Assembly (NCBI GenBank): GCA_003542385.1
Contig: DPKT01000016.1
Location: 1-14,326, forward strand
Direction of reading: 5' to 3'
Length of the DNA: 14,326 nt
Source of the DNA: Desulfomicrobium sp.
GTDB taxonomy: Bacteria > Desulfobacterota > Desulfovibrionia > Desulfovibrionales > Desulfomicrobiaceae
Numbering within the stretch: position 1 is the stretch's first letter; each line of letters opens with the position of its first letter. Below, piece after piece: positions 1 through 6,418 of this stretch. The notes beneath the pieces were generated by a model that was given only the letters and a program-made list of their open reading frames with translations, was not told the DNA's origin and searched no databases. Position numbers and translations under genes: made by a program.

Positions 1-94
1 TCGCCGCGGTCAGGGTCGTCTTGCCGTGGTCAATATGACCAATTGTACCGATATTGACGTGCGGCTTCTTTCTTTCAAATTTCTGCTTGGCCAT
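1..94 (-). CDS. tuf: Elongation factor Tu, N-terminal fragment (gene runs off the left edge)
   Basis: EF-Tu is the GTPase that delivers aminoacyl-tRNA to the ribosomal A site. Only the first 31 codons are inside the window. They begin MAKQKFERKKPHVNIGTIGH and continue through the P-loop IDHGKTTLT, which is diagnostic for EF-Tu. The ATG is preceded by a clear Shine-Dalgarno AGGGGG seven bases upstream. The gene lies downstream of tRNA-Thr, tRNA-Tyr and tRNA-Gly on the same strand, the arrangement known for tufB operons, so it is probably co-transcribed with them. The 105 bases between tRNA-Gly and the start codon contain an AT-rich stretch (around 118-140) that could be an additional promoter, but no convincing -35/-10 pair was found. 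The product name is secure. Which tuf copy this is cannot be told. Confidence 0.95.
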   Translation of the reverse strand, partial: MAKQKFERKKPHVNIGTIGHIDHGKTTLTAA

Positions 95-199
95 AATTAC
101 CCCCTAATGAAATTACGTGTACTATATATAGTTATGATCGATTGCGGATATATGCAGGCGGGACAAATCGAAGGCGCTGGGACTTATGAGACGAGGTAA

Positions 200-275
200 T
201 GGAGCGGGAAACGGGACTCGAACCCGCAACCCTCAGCTTGGAAGGCTGATGCTCTAGCCATTGAGCTACTCCCGC
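200..275 (-). tRNA. tRNA-Gly (anticodon TCC)
   Basis: Read on the minus strand, this is a complete 76-nt cloverleaf. The acceptor arm GCGGGAG pairs with TTCCCGC (one G-U), the D-loop is AGCTCAATGGCTAGAGC, and the anticodon loop CTTCCAA gives TCC. The T-arm GCGGGTTCGAGTCCCGT is standard. Discriminator T and an encoded CCA end it. It is the last tRNA before tuf. Confidence 0.97.
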
Positions 276-337
276 ATTTCATCTCAGTAGTCGAGCGACA
301 GTCTTAACTGCCTCCTACTGCTTCTCACGGTTCTATA

Positions 338-423
338 TGGTGGAGGGGGGAGGATTCGAACCTCCGAAGTCGTTCGACGACAGATTTACAGTCTGTTCCC
401 TTTGGCCACTCGGGAACCCCTCC
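338..423 (-). tRNA. tRNA-Tyr (anticodon GTA)
   Basis: Read on the minus strand, this is an 86-nt class II tRNA. The acceptor arm GGAGGGG pairs with CCCCTCC, the anticodon loop CTGTAAA gives GTA, and there is a long variable arm between the anticodon and T arms. It ends in discriminator A and an encoded CCA. The long variable arm plus GTA identifies tRNA-Tyr. Confidence 0.97.
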
Positions 424-431
424 GCTCACCC

Positions 432-506
432 TGGAGCTGGCGATGGGACTTGAACCCGCAACCTGCTGATTACAAGTCAGCTGCTCTACCATTGAGCTAC
501 GCCAGC
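432..506 (-). tRNA. tRNA-Thr (anticodon TGT)
   Basis: Read on the minus strand, this is a 75-nt cloverleaf. The acceptor arm GCTGGCG pairs with CGCCAGC, the anticodon loop CTTGTAA gives TGT, the T-loop is TTCAAGT, and discriminator T and CCA are encoded. It is the first gene of the tRNA-tuf transcript, only eight bases upstream of tRNA-Tyr. Confidence 0.97.
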
Positions 507-520
507 CCGTGAGAACGCAT

Positions 521-549
521 CCAATATGAGCATTCATTTCCGATGGCAA
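521..549 (-). promoter_or_regulatory. Candidate promoter of the tRNA(Thr-Tyr-Gly)-tuf operon
   Basis: On the minus strand, TTGCCA (544-549, five of six to the sigma70 -35) is followed after 17 bases by TATTGG (521-526, a weak -10). This places transcription start a few bases before tRNA-Thr. The same CTTGCC -35 core with a 17-base spacer is seen before both tRNA-Phe genes in this window, which supports it. The -10 match is poor. Confidence 0.45.
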
Positions 550-569
550 GCATTTTTTTGCCCAACGGC

Positions 570-595
570 AAAAAAAAAGCGCCTTGCGGCGCTTT
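570..595 (-). terminator. Rho-independent terminator after lpxC
   Basis: In the minus-strand RNA, AAAGCGCC-GCAA-GGCGCTTT forms a perfect 8-bp stem with a 4-base loop, and a run of U follows immediately (A-run 570-578 on the plus strand). It begins only a few bases past the lpxC stop codon, so it separates lpxC from the tRNA-tuf operon on the same strand. Confidence 0.9.
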
Positions 596-601
596 CAGCG
601 G

Positions 602-1525
602 CTAAGCCCAGGCGGGCACACCCACAGGAACAATTTCGGGGTCATGCTTGCGCGCAGCGCCCAAGGCCCCTTCCAAATTGGCGAATTCAAGATATTCCGA
701 ACTGTTGTCGAAAAGATAGCGCATAAACCGGTTGTTGAAGTCGTGGCCGGAACACGACACCTCGAAATGACCCCACAAGCGGCGTTTGCCGACGGCGATG
801 TCACCCATGAAGTCGAGAATCTTGTGCCTGACCATTTCATCCTCGAAACGCAACCCCTCCGGGTTGACCACGCCGTAATCGTCGAAAACCACGGCGTTCT
901 CGAGGGTGCCCCCAAGGGCCAGACCGTTCTTCTGCAGCCACTCCACATCCTTCATGAATCCGAAAGTCCGGGCCCGCGCGATGCGATAGGAGAAAGAGAG
1001 CGGCGAAGACTCGAAACTATATGTCTGATTGCCGATCATCGGATGGGCGAAGGAAATGGCGTAGTCGATGCGCAGGCCGTTATAGGGCTTGACGCTGACG
1101 CGCTTGCCGTCCTGCTCGAACACCAGGGGGCGCACGACCTTCGCGATCCTGCGGGGACGGTCGAGCAACCGGATACCGGCGGAATTGATGAGATAGACGT
1201 AGACCGAGGCGCTGCCGTCCAGGATCGGGATTTCCTCTCCATCCACCTCGACGATGACGTTGTCTATCTCGAGGCCGACAAGGGCCGCCAAAAGATGCTC
1301 CACCGTGGAGACCTTGGCCTGCTCGGTGCCAAGCGTCGTGGCCAGCCCCGTCCCGACGACGCGGCCGGGCTCGGGAACGACCATGTGCCGGCCCGACTTG
1401 TTACGGAGGGAGAACACAACACCCGTATCGGCCGGGGCAGGCTTGAGCACCATCTCAACCTTCTGACCGCTGTGCAGCCCGACTCCGGAGCACCGAATTT
1501 CTTTTTTGAGGGTCGTCTGTTTCAT
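602..1525 (-). CDS. lpxC: UDP-3-O-acyl-N-acetylglucosamine deacetylase LpxC
   Basis: LpxC is the zinc-dependent deacetylase that commits UDP-3-O-acyl-GlcNAc to lipid A synthesis in the cytoplasm. The 307-residue product is close to the E. coli length (305). Visible motifs are GVGLHSG near residue 14, STVEHLLAAL (E76 and zinc ligand H77), EMVRHKILDFMGD (zinc ligands H234 and D238) and the catalytic SGHDFNN (H261). The start was set at ATG 1525, giving MKQTTLKK. A TTG two codons further upstream is also in frame but less likely. Ribosome-binding sequence is weak (GAAG, seven bases before the ATG). It lies 124 bases downstream of prmC on the same strand and has its own terminator. A weak extended -10 promoter may lie in the gap, so it may be expressed both alone and by read-through from prmC. 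Confidence 0.96.
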   Translation of the reverse strand: MKQTTLKKEIRCSGVGLHSGQKVEMVLKPAPADTGVVFSLRNKSGRHMVVPEPGRVVGTGLATTLGTEQAKVSTVEHLLAALVGLEIDNVIVEVDGEEIPILDGSASVYVYLINSAGIRLLDRPRRIAKVVRPLVFEQDGKRVSVKPYNGLRIDYAISFAHPMIGNQTYSFESSPLSFSYRIARARTFGFMKDVEWLQKNGLALGGTLENAVVFDDYGVVNPEGLRFEDEMVRHKILDFMGDIAVGKRRLWGHFEVSCSGHDFNNRFMRYLFDNSSEYLEFANLEGALGAARKHDPEIVPVGVPAWA

Positions 1526-1552
1526 GCCCAAGCTTCATCAAATTCCATGCCA

Positions 1553-1561
1553 ATCATATCA
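1553..1561 (-). promoter_or_regulatory. Possible extended -10 promoter for lpxC
   Basis: On the minus strand, TGATATGAT gives an extended -10 (TGn followed by TATGAT, five of six). It would start transcription about 20 bases before the lpxC ATG. No good -35 is found 17 bases upstream, so this is a weak call. Confidence 0.33.
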
Positions 1562-1649
1562 GCAATGCAACATGCCGAAATAACACGACAAAGTTGACAA
1601 ATCCATGCTCCAGGCAACCAGTCGTTTCTTTTGCGCAACACGATTGGTG

Positions 1650-2492
1650 CTAAAAAACAACAACCACGAGACGATTCAGGCCTGCAAGGTCCTTCTTCAC
1701 GCTGACATCCCTGGCCAACGGGGCAAACAACTCCATCATCGCTGCCCCTTGGGAGTGGTCGATCTCGCAGAGCAACATCGAACCCTCGCGCACTCGCCCC
1801 CGAAGTCCGAAAGCAAGGCGGCGGTAGACGTCCAAGCCGTCATTCCCGGCGAAAAGGGCCAACCAGGGTTCGTAGCGGAGAACTTCACGGCTCATCGCCT
1901 GGCGTGAGTCTTCCGGCACGTACGGGAGATTGGCCAGGATGATGTCGATTTCCCCGACATCAATGCCCTGAACGAGGTCCGCGCGAACAAAGGCGACGCG
2001 ATCAGAGACGCCATGCTTTCGCGCGTTGCGTCGCGCCGTGGCCAGAGCCTTTTTCGAGATGTCGGCGGCCGTCACCCTGCAGTGCGGAAACATGCCCGCA
2101 CAGGTAACGGCCAGAGCGCCGCTCCCGGTTCCAAGATCCAGGACCCTGAAGGCAGCGCCCCATTCGACCGTGTCGAGGAGGTGGTCCACCATGAGTTCCG
2201 TCTCGGGCCGGGGAATGAGCACGTCGGGGTTCACCTCGAAATCGAGCCCGTAGAATTCCTTGCGCCCGATCAGGTAAGCGACCGGCTCGCCTTGAAGCCT
2301 CCGCAACGCAAGAGATTCGAAAGGGGCAATGGCGCCCTCTGGCACGAGGGAGCTCGACTCCAGGAGCATGTTCAGACGTGAAAGATTCAGGACATGGGCA
2401 AGTAGGACCTGGGCGGAGAGGCGCGGCGAATCGACCCCGGCCGCTTCGAAGCGGGCTTCCCAGAAAGCGATGATTTCGCGGCGGGAGTTCAT
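1650..2492 (-). CDS. prmC: Peptide chain release factor N5-glutamine methyltransferase PrmC
   Basis: PrmC (HemK) uses S-adenosylmethionine to methylate the glutamine of the GGQ motif of release factors 1 and 2, which increases peptide release. The 280-residue product has the N-terminal helical domain (about 1-70, ending in LQGEPVAYLIG), the RPETE motif at 95-99, SAM motif I DLGTGSG at 119-125, and the active-site tetrapeptide at 188-191. The tetrapeptide here reads NLPY rather than the usual NPPY. The ATG start agrees with the family N-terminus (RFEAAGVDSPRL), but no Shine-Dalgarno precedes it: the 25 bases from the prfA stop hold a terminator-like hairpin and U-run instead. It follows its own substrate gene prfA, a common pairing. 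Expression is probably linked to prfA translation (inference). Confidence 0.95.
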   Translation of the reverse strand: MNSRREIIAFWEARFEAAGVDSPRLSAQVLLAHVLNLSRLNMLLESSSLVPEGAIAPFESLALRRLQGEPVAYLIGRKEFYGLDFEVNPDVLIPRPETELMVDHLLDTVEWGAAFRVLDLGTGSGALAVTCAGMFPHCRVTAADISKKALATARRNARKHGVSDRVAFVRADLVQGIDVGEIDIILANLPYVPEDSRQAMSREVLRYEPWLALFAGNDGLDVYRRLAFGLRGRVREGSMLLCEIDHSQGAAMMELFAPLARDVSVKKDLAGLNRLVVVVF

Positions 2493-2500
2493 GAAGCACG

Positions 2501-2522
2501 AAAAAAGCCGAGTTTCCTCAGC
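2501..2522 (-). terminator. GNRA-loop terminator or attenuator between prfA and prmC
   Basis: In the minus-strand RNA, GCTGAG-GAAA-CTCGGC (2522 to 2507) forms a 6-bp stem with a GAAA tetraloop, followed at once by six U (2506-2501). The 5' arm contains the TGA stop codon of prfA (2520-2518), and the U-run ends eight bases before the prmC ATG. A ribosome finishing prfA would cover the 5' arm, so the hairpin could act as a translation-sensitive attenuator. The structure is directly visible, and the regulatory role is inferred. Confidence 0.7.
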
Positions 2523-3579
2523 TTTGTTTCATGGCTTCGGCCTGGTAATGTTGAACGAGGCCATCTATGATTTCATCGATGTGCCCGTCCATGGCCTGGT
2601 CGAGATTGTAGAGCGTCAGGTTGATGCGGTGGTCCGTGATCCGCCCCTGGGGGTAATTGTAGGTCCGGATCCGTTCAGAGCGGTCGCCAGTGCCGACCTG
2701 GGCCTTGCGGTTGTCGTCGTAGGCCTTCTTCGTTTCATCTTGGGCGGCCTGCAACAACCGGGAACGCAGCACCTTGAGGGCCTTGGCCTTGTTCTTGTGC
2801 TGAGATTTTTCATCCTGGCACGTGACGACGAGACCCGTTGCCAGGTGCGTGATGCGTATGGCCGAATCCGTGGTGTTGACCGACTGCCCGCCCGGACCGG
2901 ATGACCGGAAAACGTCGACCCGGATGTCGCTCGGGTCGATCTTCACGTCGACTTCCTCGGCTTCGGGCAGGATCGCCACGGTGATGGCGGACGTATGGAT
3001 GCGCCCCTGGCTTTCCGTGGCCGGAACCCGCTGCACGCGGTGAGCCCCGGACTCATACTTGAGCTTGCTGTAGACGCTGTTGCCCGAAACCGAAGCGACG
3101 ATTTCCTTGAAACCGCCGGTACCGGTATCACTGCTGCTCATCACCTCGACGCGCCAACCGTGCAATTCCGCATAACGAGAATACATCCTGAAAACGTCGG
3201 CGACGAAGAGCGCCGCTTCCTCGCCTCCAGTGCCCGCCCGTATCTCCAGGATGATGTTCTTCTCGTCCAGCGGGTCCTTGGGCGTAAGCAGCTGCTTGAG
3301 CAGACGCTCCTGTTCCTCGATCCTGCTTTTGAGCCCCGGGATTTCGGCCTGGGCCAGTTCGCACAGCTCCGGGTCAGGGTCCTTCGCCAGCTCCTGATTC
3401 TCGGCAAGTTCGCTCAGAAGCGTCTTGTAGCGCTCGAACGCCTTTACGACCTCGTCAAGCTCGGCGTGCTTCTTGGCGATCTTGATATAGCGATCCTGAT
3501 CCTGAAAAATTTCAGGAGTGCTCAGTTCGCGCTCAAGTTCGCGATATTTTGCCGCCAGGCTTTCCAGCTTCGTGATCAT
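2518..3579 (-). CDS. prfA: Peptide chain release factor 1
   Basis: RF1 recognises UAA and UAG in the ribosomal A site and triggers peptide release. The 353-residue product has the helical N-terminal domain (about 1-100), the codon-recognition tripeptide PAT at 186-188 inside RVQRVPATESQGRIHTSA (typical of RF1, whereas RF2 has SPF), and the catalytic GGQ at 230-232 in SSGPGGQSVNTTDSAIRITH. The ATG start fits the family (MITKLESL). Upstream AGG is rather distant, about 14 bases. rpmE lies 26 bases upstream and prmC 25 bases downstream on the same strand, so the three probably form one operon from the promoter before rpmE. The gene ends in TGA, a codon read by RF2 and not RF1. Confidence 0.97.
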   Translation of the reverse strand: MITKLESLAAKYRELERELSTPEIFQDQDRYIKIAKKHAELDEVVKAFERYKTLLSELAENQELAKDPDPELCELAQAEIPGLKSRIEEQERLLKQLLTPKDPLDEKNIILEIRAGTGGEEAALFVADVFRMYSRYAELHGWRVEVMSSSDTGTGGFKEIVASVSGNSVYSKLKYESGAHRVQRVPATESQGRIHTSAITVAILPEAEEVDVKIDPSDIRVDVFRSSGPGGQSVNTTDSAIRITHLATGLVVTCQDEKSQHKNKAKALKVLRSRLLQAAQDETKKAYDDNRKAQVGTGDRSERIRTYNYPQGRITDHRINLTLYNLDQAMDGHIDEIIDGLVQHYQAEAMKQS

Positions 3580-3605
3580 GAAGGGTTACGCTACCTGCTG
3601 AAAAC

Positions 3606-3815
3606 TTACTTGTTCAGCCCGGCGTACTTCTTGCGGAAACGGTCGATACGGCCAGCCGAGTCGATGAAGCGCTGCTCGCCGGTGAAAAACGGATGGCAGT
3701 GGGAACAAATTTCAATCCCGAGCTCAGGGCCGATGGCCGTACGGGTGACAAACTCATAACCGCAGGCGCAACGGACCTGGGTTTCGTAAACTTTGGGATG
3801 CAGATCTTTTTTCAT
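3606..3815 (-). CDS. rpmE: 50S ribosomal protein L31 (zinc-binding type)
   Basis: L31 is a small protein of the large ribosomal subunit that contributes to the intersubunit bridge. The 69-residue product begins MKKDLHPKVYETQVRC, the usual L31 start, and carries the four zinc ligands CxC (C16, C18) and CxxC (C37, C40) that mark the zinc-containing C+ form. The start was set at ATG 3815 because GGAGG lies five bases upstream. An in-frame TTG 18 bases further upstream is rejected. It is the first gene of the rpmE-prfA-prmC set. No zinc-regulatory (Zur) site was recognised upstream. Confidence 0.97.
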   Translation of the reverse strand: MKKDLHPKVYETQVRCACGYEFVTRTAIGPELGIEICSHCHPFFTGEQRFIDSAGRIDRFRKKYAGLNK

Positions 3816-3846
3816 GAGAACCTCCAGTTTCAAAAGAGAGAGGACA

Positions 3847-3873
3847 ACTATACCACTCGAAGACGATTGGCAA
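3847..3873 (-). promoter_or_regulatory. Probable promoter for rpmE-prfA-prmC
   Basis: On the minus strand, TGGTATAGT (3855-3847) is an extended -10 with a five-of-six TATAGT. A TTGCCA (3873-3868) lies 15 bases upstream as a possible -35. Transcription would start about 25 bases before the rpmE ATG. The 15-base spacer is short, but an extended -10 tolerates this. Confidence 0.55.
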
Positions 3874-3913
3874 GTCGAATTTGCGGGATTTCACATCCCG
3901 ACAGCCCAGGGCT

Positions 3914-4558
3914 CTATGAGATCCCTTTGGCCTGATTGAGGGAAATATTGAAGGCCACGGAGAAGATGTGGTGCATGAAGTCCACATATTCCACGGCCAC
4001 GTTTTCCGGCGCCGTGATGCGGGCGGGAGCGAAGTTGACGATGCCGCGTACACCGGCCTCGATCAGATAGTTCGCCGCGCGCTGGGCACGCTCGGGGGGA
4101 GTCGTGATGATGCCGATTTCAATGTTGAGCTCGTGGACTTTTTCCTTGAGCCGCCTGGAGCAGACGACCTCGAGGCCGGCCACTTCCTCGCCGATCTTGA
4201 AGGGATCGCAATCGAACGCGCCGACGAGGATGAAACCGCGGCGCCTGAAAATCCCGTGCCGCAGCAGCGCCCGGCCCAGGTTGCCGACGCCAACGAGGGC
4301 GACGTTCCAGGTTCGGTCTATGCCCAACGACTGTTTGATGGCCGTGAGGAGGTCCTGCACATAATACCCCACCCCACGCACGCCGAACTCTCCGAAGTAA
4401 GCCAAATCCTTGCGGATTTGAGAGGGATTCACACCACAAGCGCGAGCCAGGCCGTCCGAGGAGATGACGGAGTCCCCCTCCTGCAAAAGCGTCTCAAGGA
4501 CCTGGACGTAGACGGCCAGTCTTTGGATGGTGGCGCGTGGGATGTGAGCGCTTTTCAA
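3914..4558 (-). CDS. rex: Redox-sensing transcriptional repressor Rex
   Basis: Rex is a dimeric cytoplasmic repressor that binds DNA when the NADH/NAD+ ratio is low and lets go when NADH binds. The 214-residue product has an N-terminal winged-helix domain (about 1-78, with NPSQIRKDLAYFGEFGVRG at 44-62) and a Rossmann domain with the NAD(H) loop GVGNLG at 90-95 and the acidic FDCDP at 115-119. The start is TTG 4558, chosen because GGAG lies five bases upstream and MKSAHIPRATIQRL matches the usual Rex N-terminus. It follows the atpZIBE cluster, separated by a strong terminator whose U-run ends 42 bases before the start, so little room is left for a separate promoter. A 6-bp hairpin at 3884-3900 follows the gene but lacks a U-run. 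A Rex-box-like site lies upstream of atpZ. Confidence 0.96.
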   Translation of the reverse strand: MKSAHIPRATIQRLAVYVQVLETLLQEGDSVISSDGLARACGVNPSQIRKDLAYFGEFGVRGVGYYVQDLLTAIKQSLGIDRTWNVALVGVGNLGRALLRHGIFRRRGFILVGAFDCDPFKIGEEVAGLEVVCSRRLKEKVHELNIEIGIITTPPERAQRAANYLIEAGVRGIVNFAPARITAPENVAVEYVDFMHHIFSVAFNISLNQAKGIS

Positions 4559-4600
4559 AATAACTCCGATAACTCTCTTCGTGTTCCGCTTGATGGTGCT

Positions 4601-4629
4601 AAAAAAAGGGGAGGCGATACCTCCCCTTT
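4601..4629 (-). terminator. Rho-independent terminator of the atpZIBE cluster
   Basis: In the minus-strand RNA, AAAGGGGAGG-TATCG-CCTCCCCTTT forms a perfect 10-bp stem with a 5-base loop and a seven-U tail (A-run 4601-4607). It lies 13 bases past the atpE stop and just before rex. Confidence 0.93.
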
Positions 4630-4642
4630 ATCACGCAAGCAG

Positions 4643-4966
4643 TTAGCCGACGAAGGGGTTGGCGAACAGCAGGATCAGGTTGACGACCAGGGCGTAAATG
4701 GCCAGAGATTCGATCATGGCCAGACCGATCAGCATGGTCACGGTGATCTTGCCGGAAGCTTCGGGGTTGCGGGCGGTGCCTTCGCAAGCAGCCTTCAGGC
4801 CCAGGCCCTGAGCGATACCGCAACCGGCGGCGGCGATGGCCATGCCGAGGGCGGCGGCCCAGGAGATGGTGGAGATGACTTCAGGAGCGGCTTCGGCAGC
4901 GAAAGCGCAGGAAGCGACGGCGACCAGAGCGACAGTGGCCAGAACGGAAACGAACTTCTTACCCAT
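4643..4966 (-). CDS. atpE: ATP synthase Fo subunit c
   Basis: Subunit c forms the rotating proteolipid ring of the membrane sector. The 107-residue product has an N-terminal hydrophobic stretch (about 5-24, ending AFAA) that resembles a cleavable signal peptide, then two transmembrane helices joined by the polar loop EGTARNPEASGK (62-73). The ion-binding carboxylate is E86 in MIESLAIYAL. Q53 in helix 1, S87 and Y91 are also present, residues associated with Na+-binding rings, though the extra threonine of the classic Na+ site is replaced by L88. The start at ATG 4966 follows a GGAGG ten bases upstream. Sixteen in-frame codons further upstream were excluded as unlike the family. It is the last gene of the cluster, before a strong terminator. 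Ion specificity cannot be settled from sequence. Confidence 0.95.
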   Translation of the reverse strand: MGKKFVSVLATVALVAVASCAFAAEAAPEVISTISWAAALGMAIAAAGCGIAQGLGLKAACEGTARNPEASGKITVTMLIGLAMIESLAIYALVVNLILLFANPFVG

Positions 4967-5024
4967 GATGAAAAATCCTCCAAATAAAGTATAATGTTTT
5001 GGTCGAATGACCATTTCCCCCGAA

Positions 5025-5729
5025 TTAGTGAGCCTCTTCGAATGCGCCCTTCAGATAGAGCATGGACAGCATGAAGAAGACGAAGGCCTGGATGACGTCG
5101 GCCAGCATGAACAGGAAGTACATCGGAACCGTGGAGACGATGGGCGCCAACATGAACAGCAGGGCCAGAACGATGTCCTCACCGCGGATGTTTCCGAAAA
5201 GACGCAGCGACAGCGACAGCATGCGCGCGAAGTGGCCGATGACCTCGATGGGGAACATCAAGGGAGCCATCCAGATCATGGGGCCGGTAAAATGGTGGAT
5301 GTAGTGGGTGCCATGGATCTTGAAGCCCCAGTACTGGTAGTAGACGAAGACGAACACGGCCATGGAGGCGGTCGTGTTGATGTTCGCCGTGGGAGCGTCG
5401 TTACCGGGGAACAGGCCACCCAGGTTGCAGGTCAGGATGTAGATGAAAAGCGTCGCCAGAACGGGAAACACCTTCCGGCCGTCCTCGCCCATGTTCGCGA
5501 CCACGAAATCCTCCAGACCGCCGATCACCATCTCGAAAAAGTTCTGCAGCCCTCTCGGGACCAGCGAAATCTTCTTGGTGGCCATGGTCGAAACGAGAAT
5601 CAGGATGATCATGAATGTCCAGGAGTAGAGGACATTGCCCGGTATCAGGCTGTGGCCGTGCGCATCGACGAGTCCAATGGCCTTGACCGCTTCCTCGACT
5701 AGAAAAATAGGATGTAAACCCCCTGCCAT
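5025..5729 (-). CDS. atpB: ATP synthase Fo subunit a
   Basis: Subunit a is the stator channel that brings ions to and from the c-ring. The 234-residue product is highly hydrophobic, with membrane segments near 34-50, 87-105, 121-136, 150-172 and 185-225. The essential arginine is R176 in LSLSLRLFGNIRGED, the standard subunit a signature, and VIQAFVFFMLSMLYL near the C-terminus is also typical. ATG 5729 has an excellent Shine-Dalgarno AAGGAGG seven bases upstream. This lies inside the last codons of atpI, whose stop is only two bases from this start, so translation is probably coupled. Subunit a would assemble with the c-ring encoded next, whereas F1 and subunit b genes must be elsewhere. Confidence 0.97.
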   Translation of the reverse strand: MAGGLHPIFLVEEAVKAIGLVDAHGHSLIPGNVLYSWTFMIILILVSTMATKKISLVPRGLQNFFEMVIGGLEDFVVANMGEDGRKVFPVLATLFIYILTCNLGGLFPGNDAPTANINTTASMAVFVFVYYQYWGFKIHGTHYIHHFTGPMIWMAPLMFPIEVIGHFARMLSLSLRLFGNIRGEDIVLALLFMLAPIVSTVPMYFLFMLADVIQAFVFFMLSMLYLKGAFEEAH

Positions 5730-5731
5730 CT

Positions 5732-6148
5732 TTACGCCTCCTTAGAAGTTTTCCCCAAAATTTGTGACATTCCCCAAAGCATAATATTTATGAGAACGGT
5801 TGAAAAACCGATCAGCAACCAAACTACCGAGGAACCGTTCATGACGACCAGGGCGTAGATGGCCAGGGCCGTCAAGGCGAGGCGTCCGTAGAAACTGAAC
5901 ATCTGGACCGCGACGGCGCCCTTCTGCACGTACACCAGTTCCTGGATCAATCGGGCCAGGGCCAGAAAGTTGACCGTCCCGAGCACCACCCCGGCGGCGA
6001 AGTCCACCCCGCGGGAACCGAGCGCCAAGGCCGGCACCGCGGCGAAAAGGAAGTATACCTGCTGGGCCGCCATCCTGCGCACCTCGGGCACATGATACCC
6101 TCGTGCGTACAGAGCGCGTTCAATCCTTTTCGTCAGCGCTCGGAGCAT
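5732..6148 (-). CDS. atpI: ATP synthase subunit I-like membrane protein
   Basis: The 138-residue protein has four predicted membrane helices (about 31-44, 48-70, 84-103 and 107-128) and a basic N-terminus. Its position directly before atpB fits the ATP synthase subunit I family (ATP-synt_I), which helps c-ring assembly and, together with AtpZ, has been linked to Mg2+ or Ca2+ transport in alkaliphilic Bacillus. The ATG start has GGAAG upstream and overlaps the end of atpZ by 29 bases. Assignment rests on hydrophobic pattern and context more than on strong motifs. Confidence 0.82.
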   Translation of the reverse strand: MLRALTKRIERALYARGYHVPEVRRMAAQQVYFLFAAVPALALGSRGVDFAAGVVLGTVNFLALARLIQELVYVQKGAVAVQMFSFYGRLALTALAIYALVVMNGSSVVWLLIGFSTVLINIMLWGMSQILGKTSKEA

Positions 6149-6383
6149 CGGCTTCCGCTTCCTTTCTCTGGATCCGCCCCATTTCCCGGAACATGTTCCT
6201 GTAGCCGGCGATAATGCCGAAAATCAGGAAAAGGAGCGTCAGCCAAGGCTTTGTGTCAAAAAACTTGTCCAGATAGTAGCCCATCGCCATGCCCACGATC
6301 ACACCGGACACGAGATGTATCCCCATCATGGAAGCTAGACCCAATGACTGGAAATGCTTATTTTTTTTCTTACCGAAAAACAT
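6120..6383 (-). CDS. atpZ: AtpZ/AtpI-type small membrane protein, first gene of the Fo cluster
   Basis: The 87-residue product has a basic start (FFGKKKNKHF), two membrane helices (about 19-37 and 46-62) and a charged C-terminal tail. Helix 1 carries the glycine pattern GIHLVSGVIVGMAMGYYLD, and FGIIAGYRNMFREM follows helix 2. This matches the AtpZ (ATPase_gene1) family found at the head of ATP synthase operons. Its 3' end overlaps atpI, so the four genes read as one transcript. Shine-Dalgarno is weak (GAG, eight bases upstream). A Rex-box-like dyad begins 36 bases before the start codon. Confidence 0.85.
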   Translation of the reverse strand: MFFGKKKNKHFQSLGLASMMGIHLVSGVIVGMAMGYYLDKFFDTKPWLTLLFLIFGIIAGYRNMFREMGRIQRKEAEADAPSADEKD

Positions 6384-6418
6384 TGGGTCATCTCAAAGGG
6401 CAACCAGGGCCCAATCAT

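Noticed and set aside
584..1597. 337-codon plus-strand frame opposite lpxC
   Set aside because: Shadow of lpxC caused by GC-rich third positions. The product has no recognisable motif, while lpxC on the other strand is complete with catalytic residues.
3884..3900. CGGGAT-N5-ATCCCG hairpin after rex as a terminator
   Set aside because: Perfect 6-bp stem but no U-run on the minus strand, so it is not a typical intrinsic terminator.
3968..4987. 339-codon plus-strand frame opposite rex and atpE
   Set aside because: It crosses two real genes and their strong terminator and is rich in D, G, E and Q without any motif.
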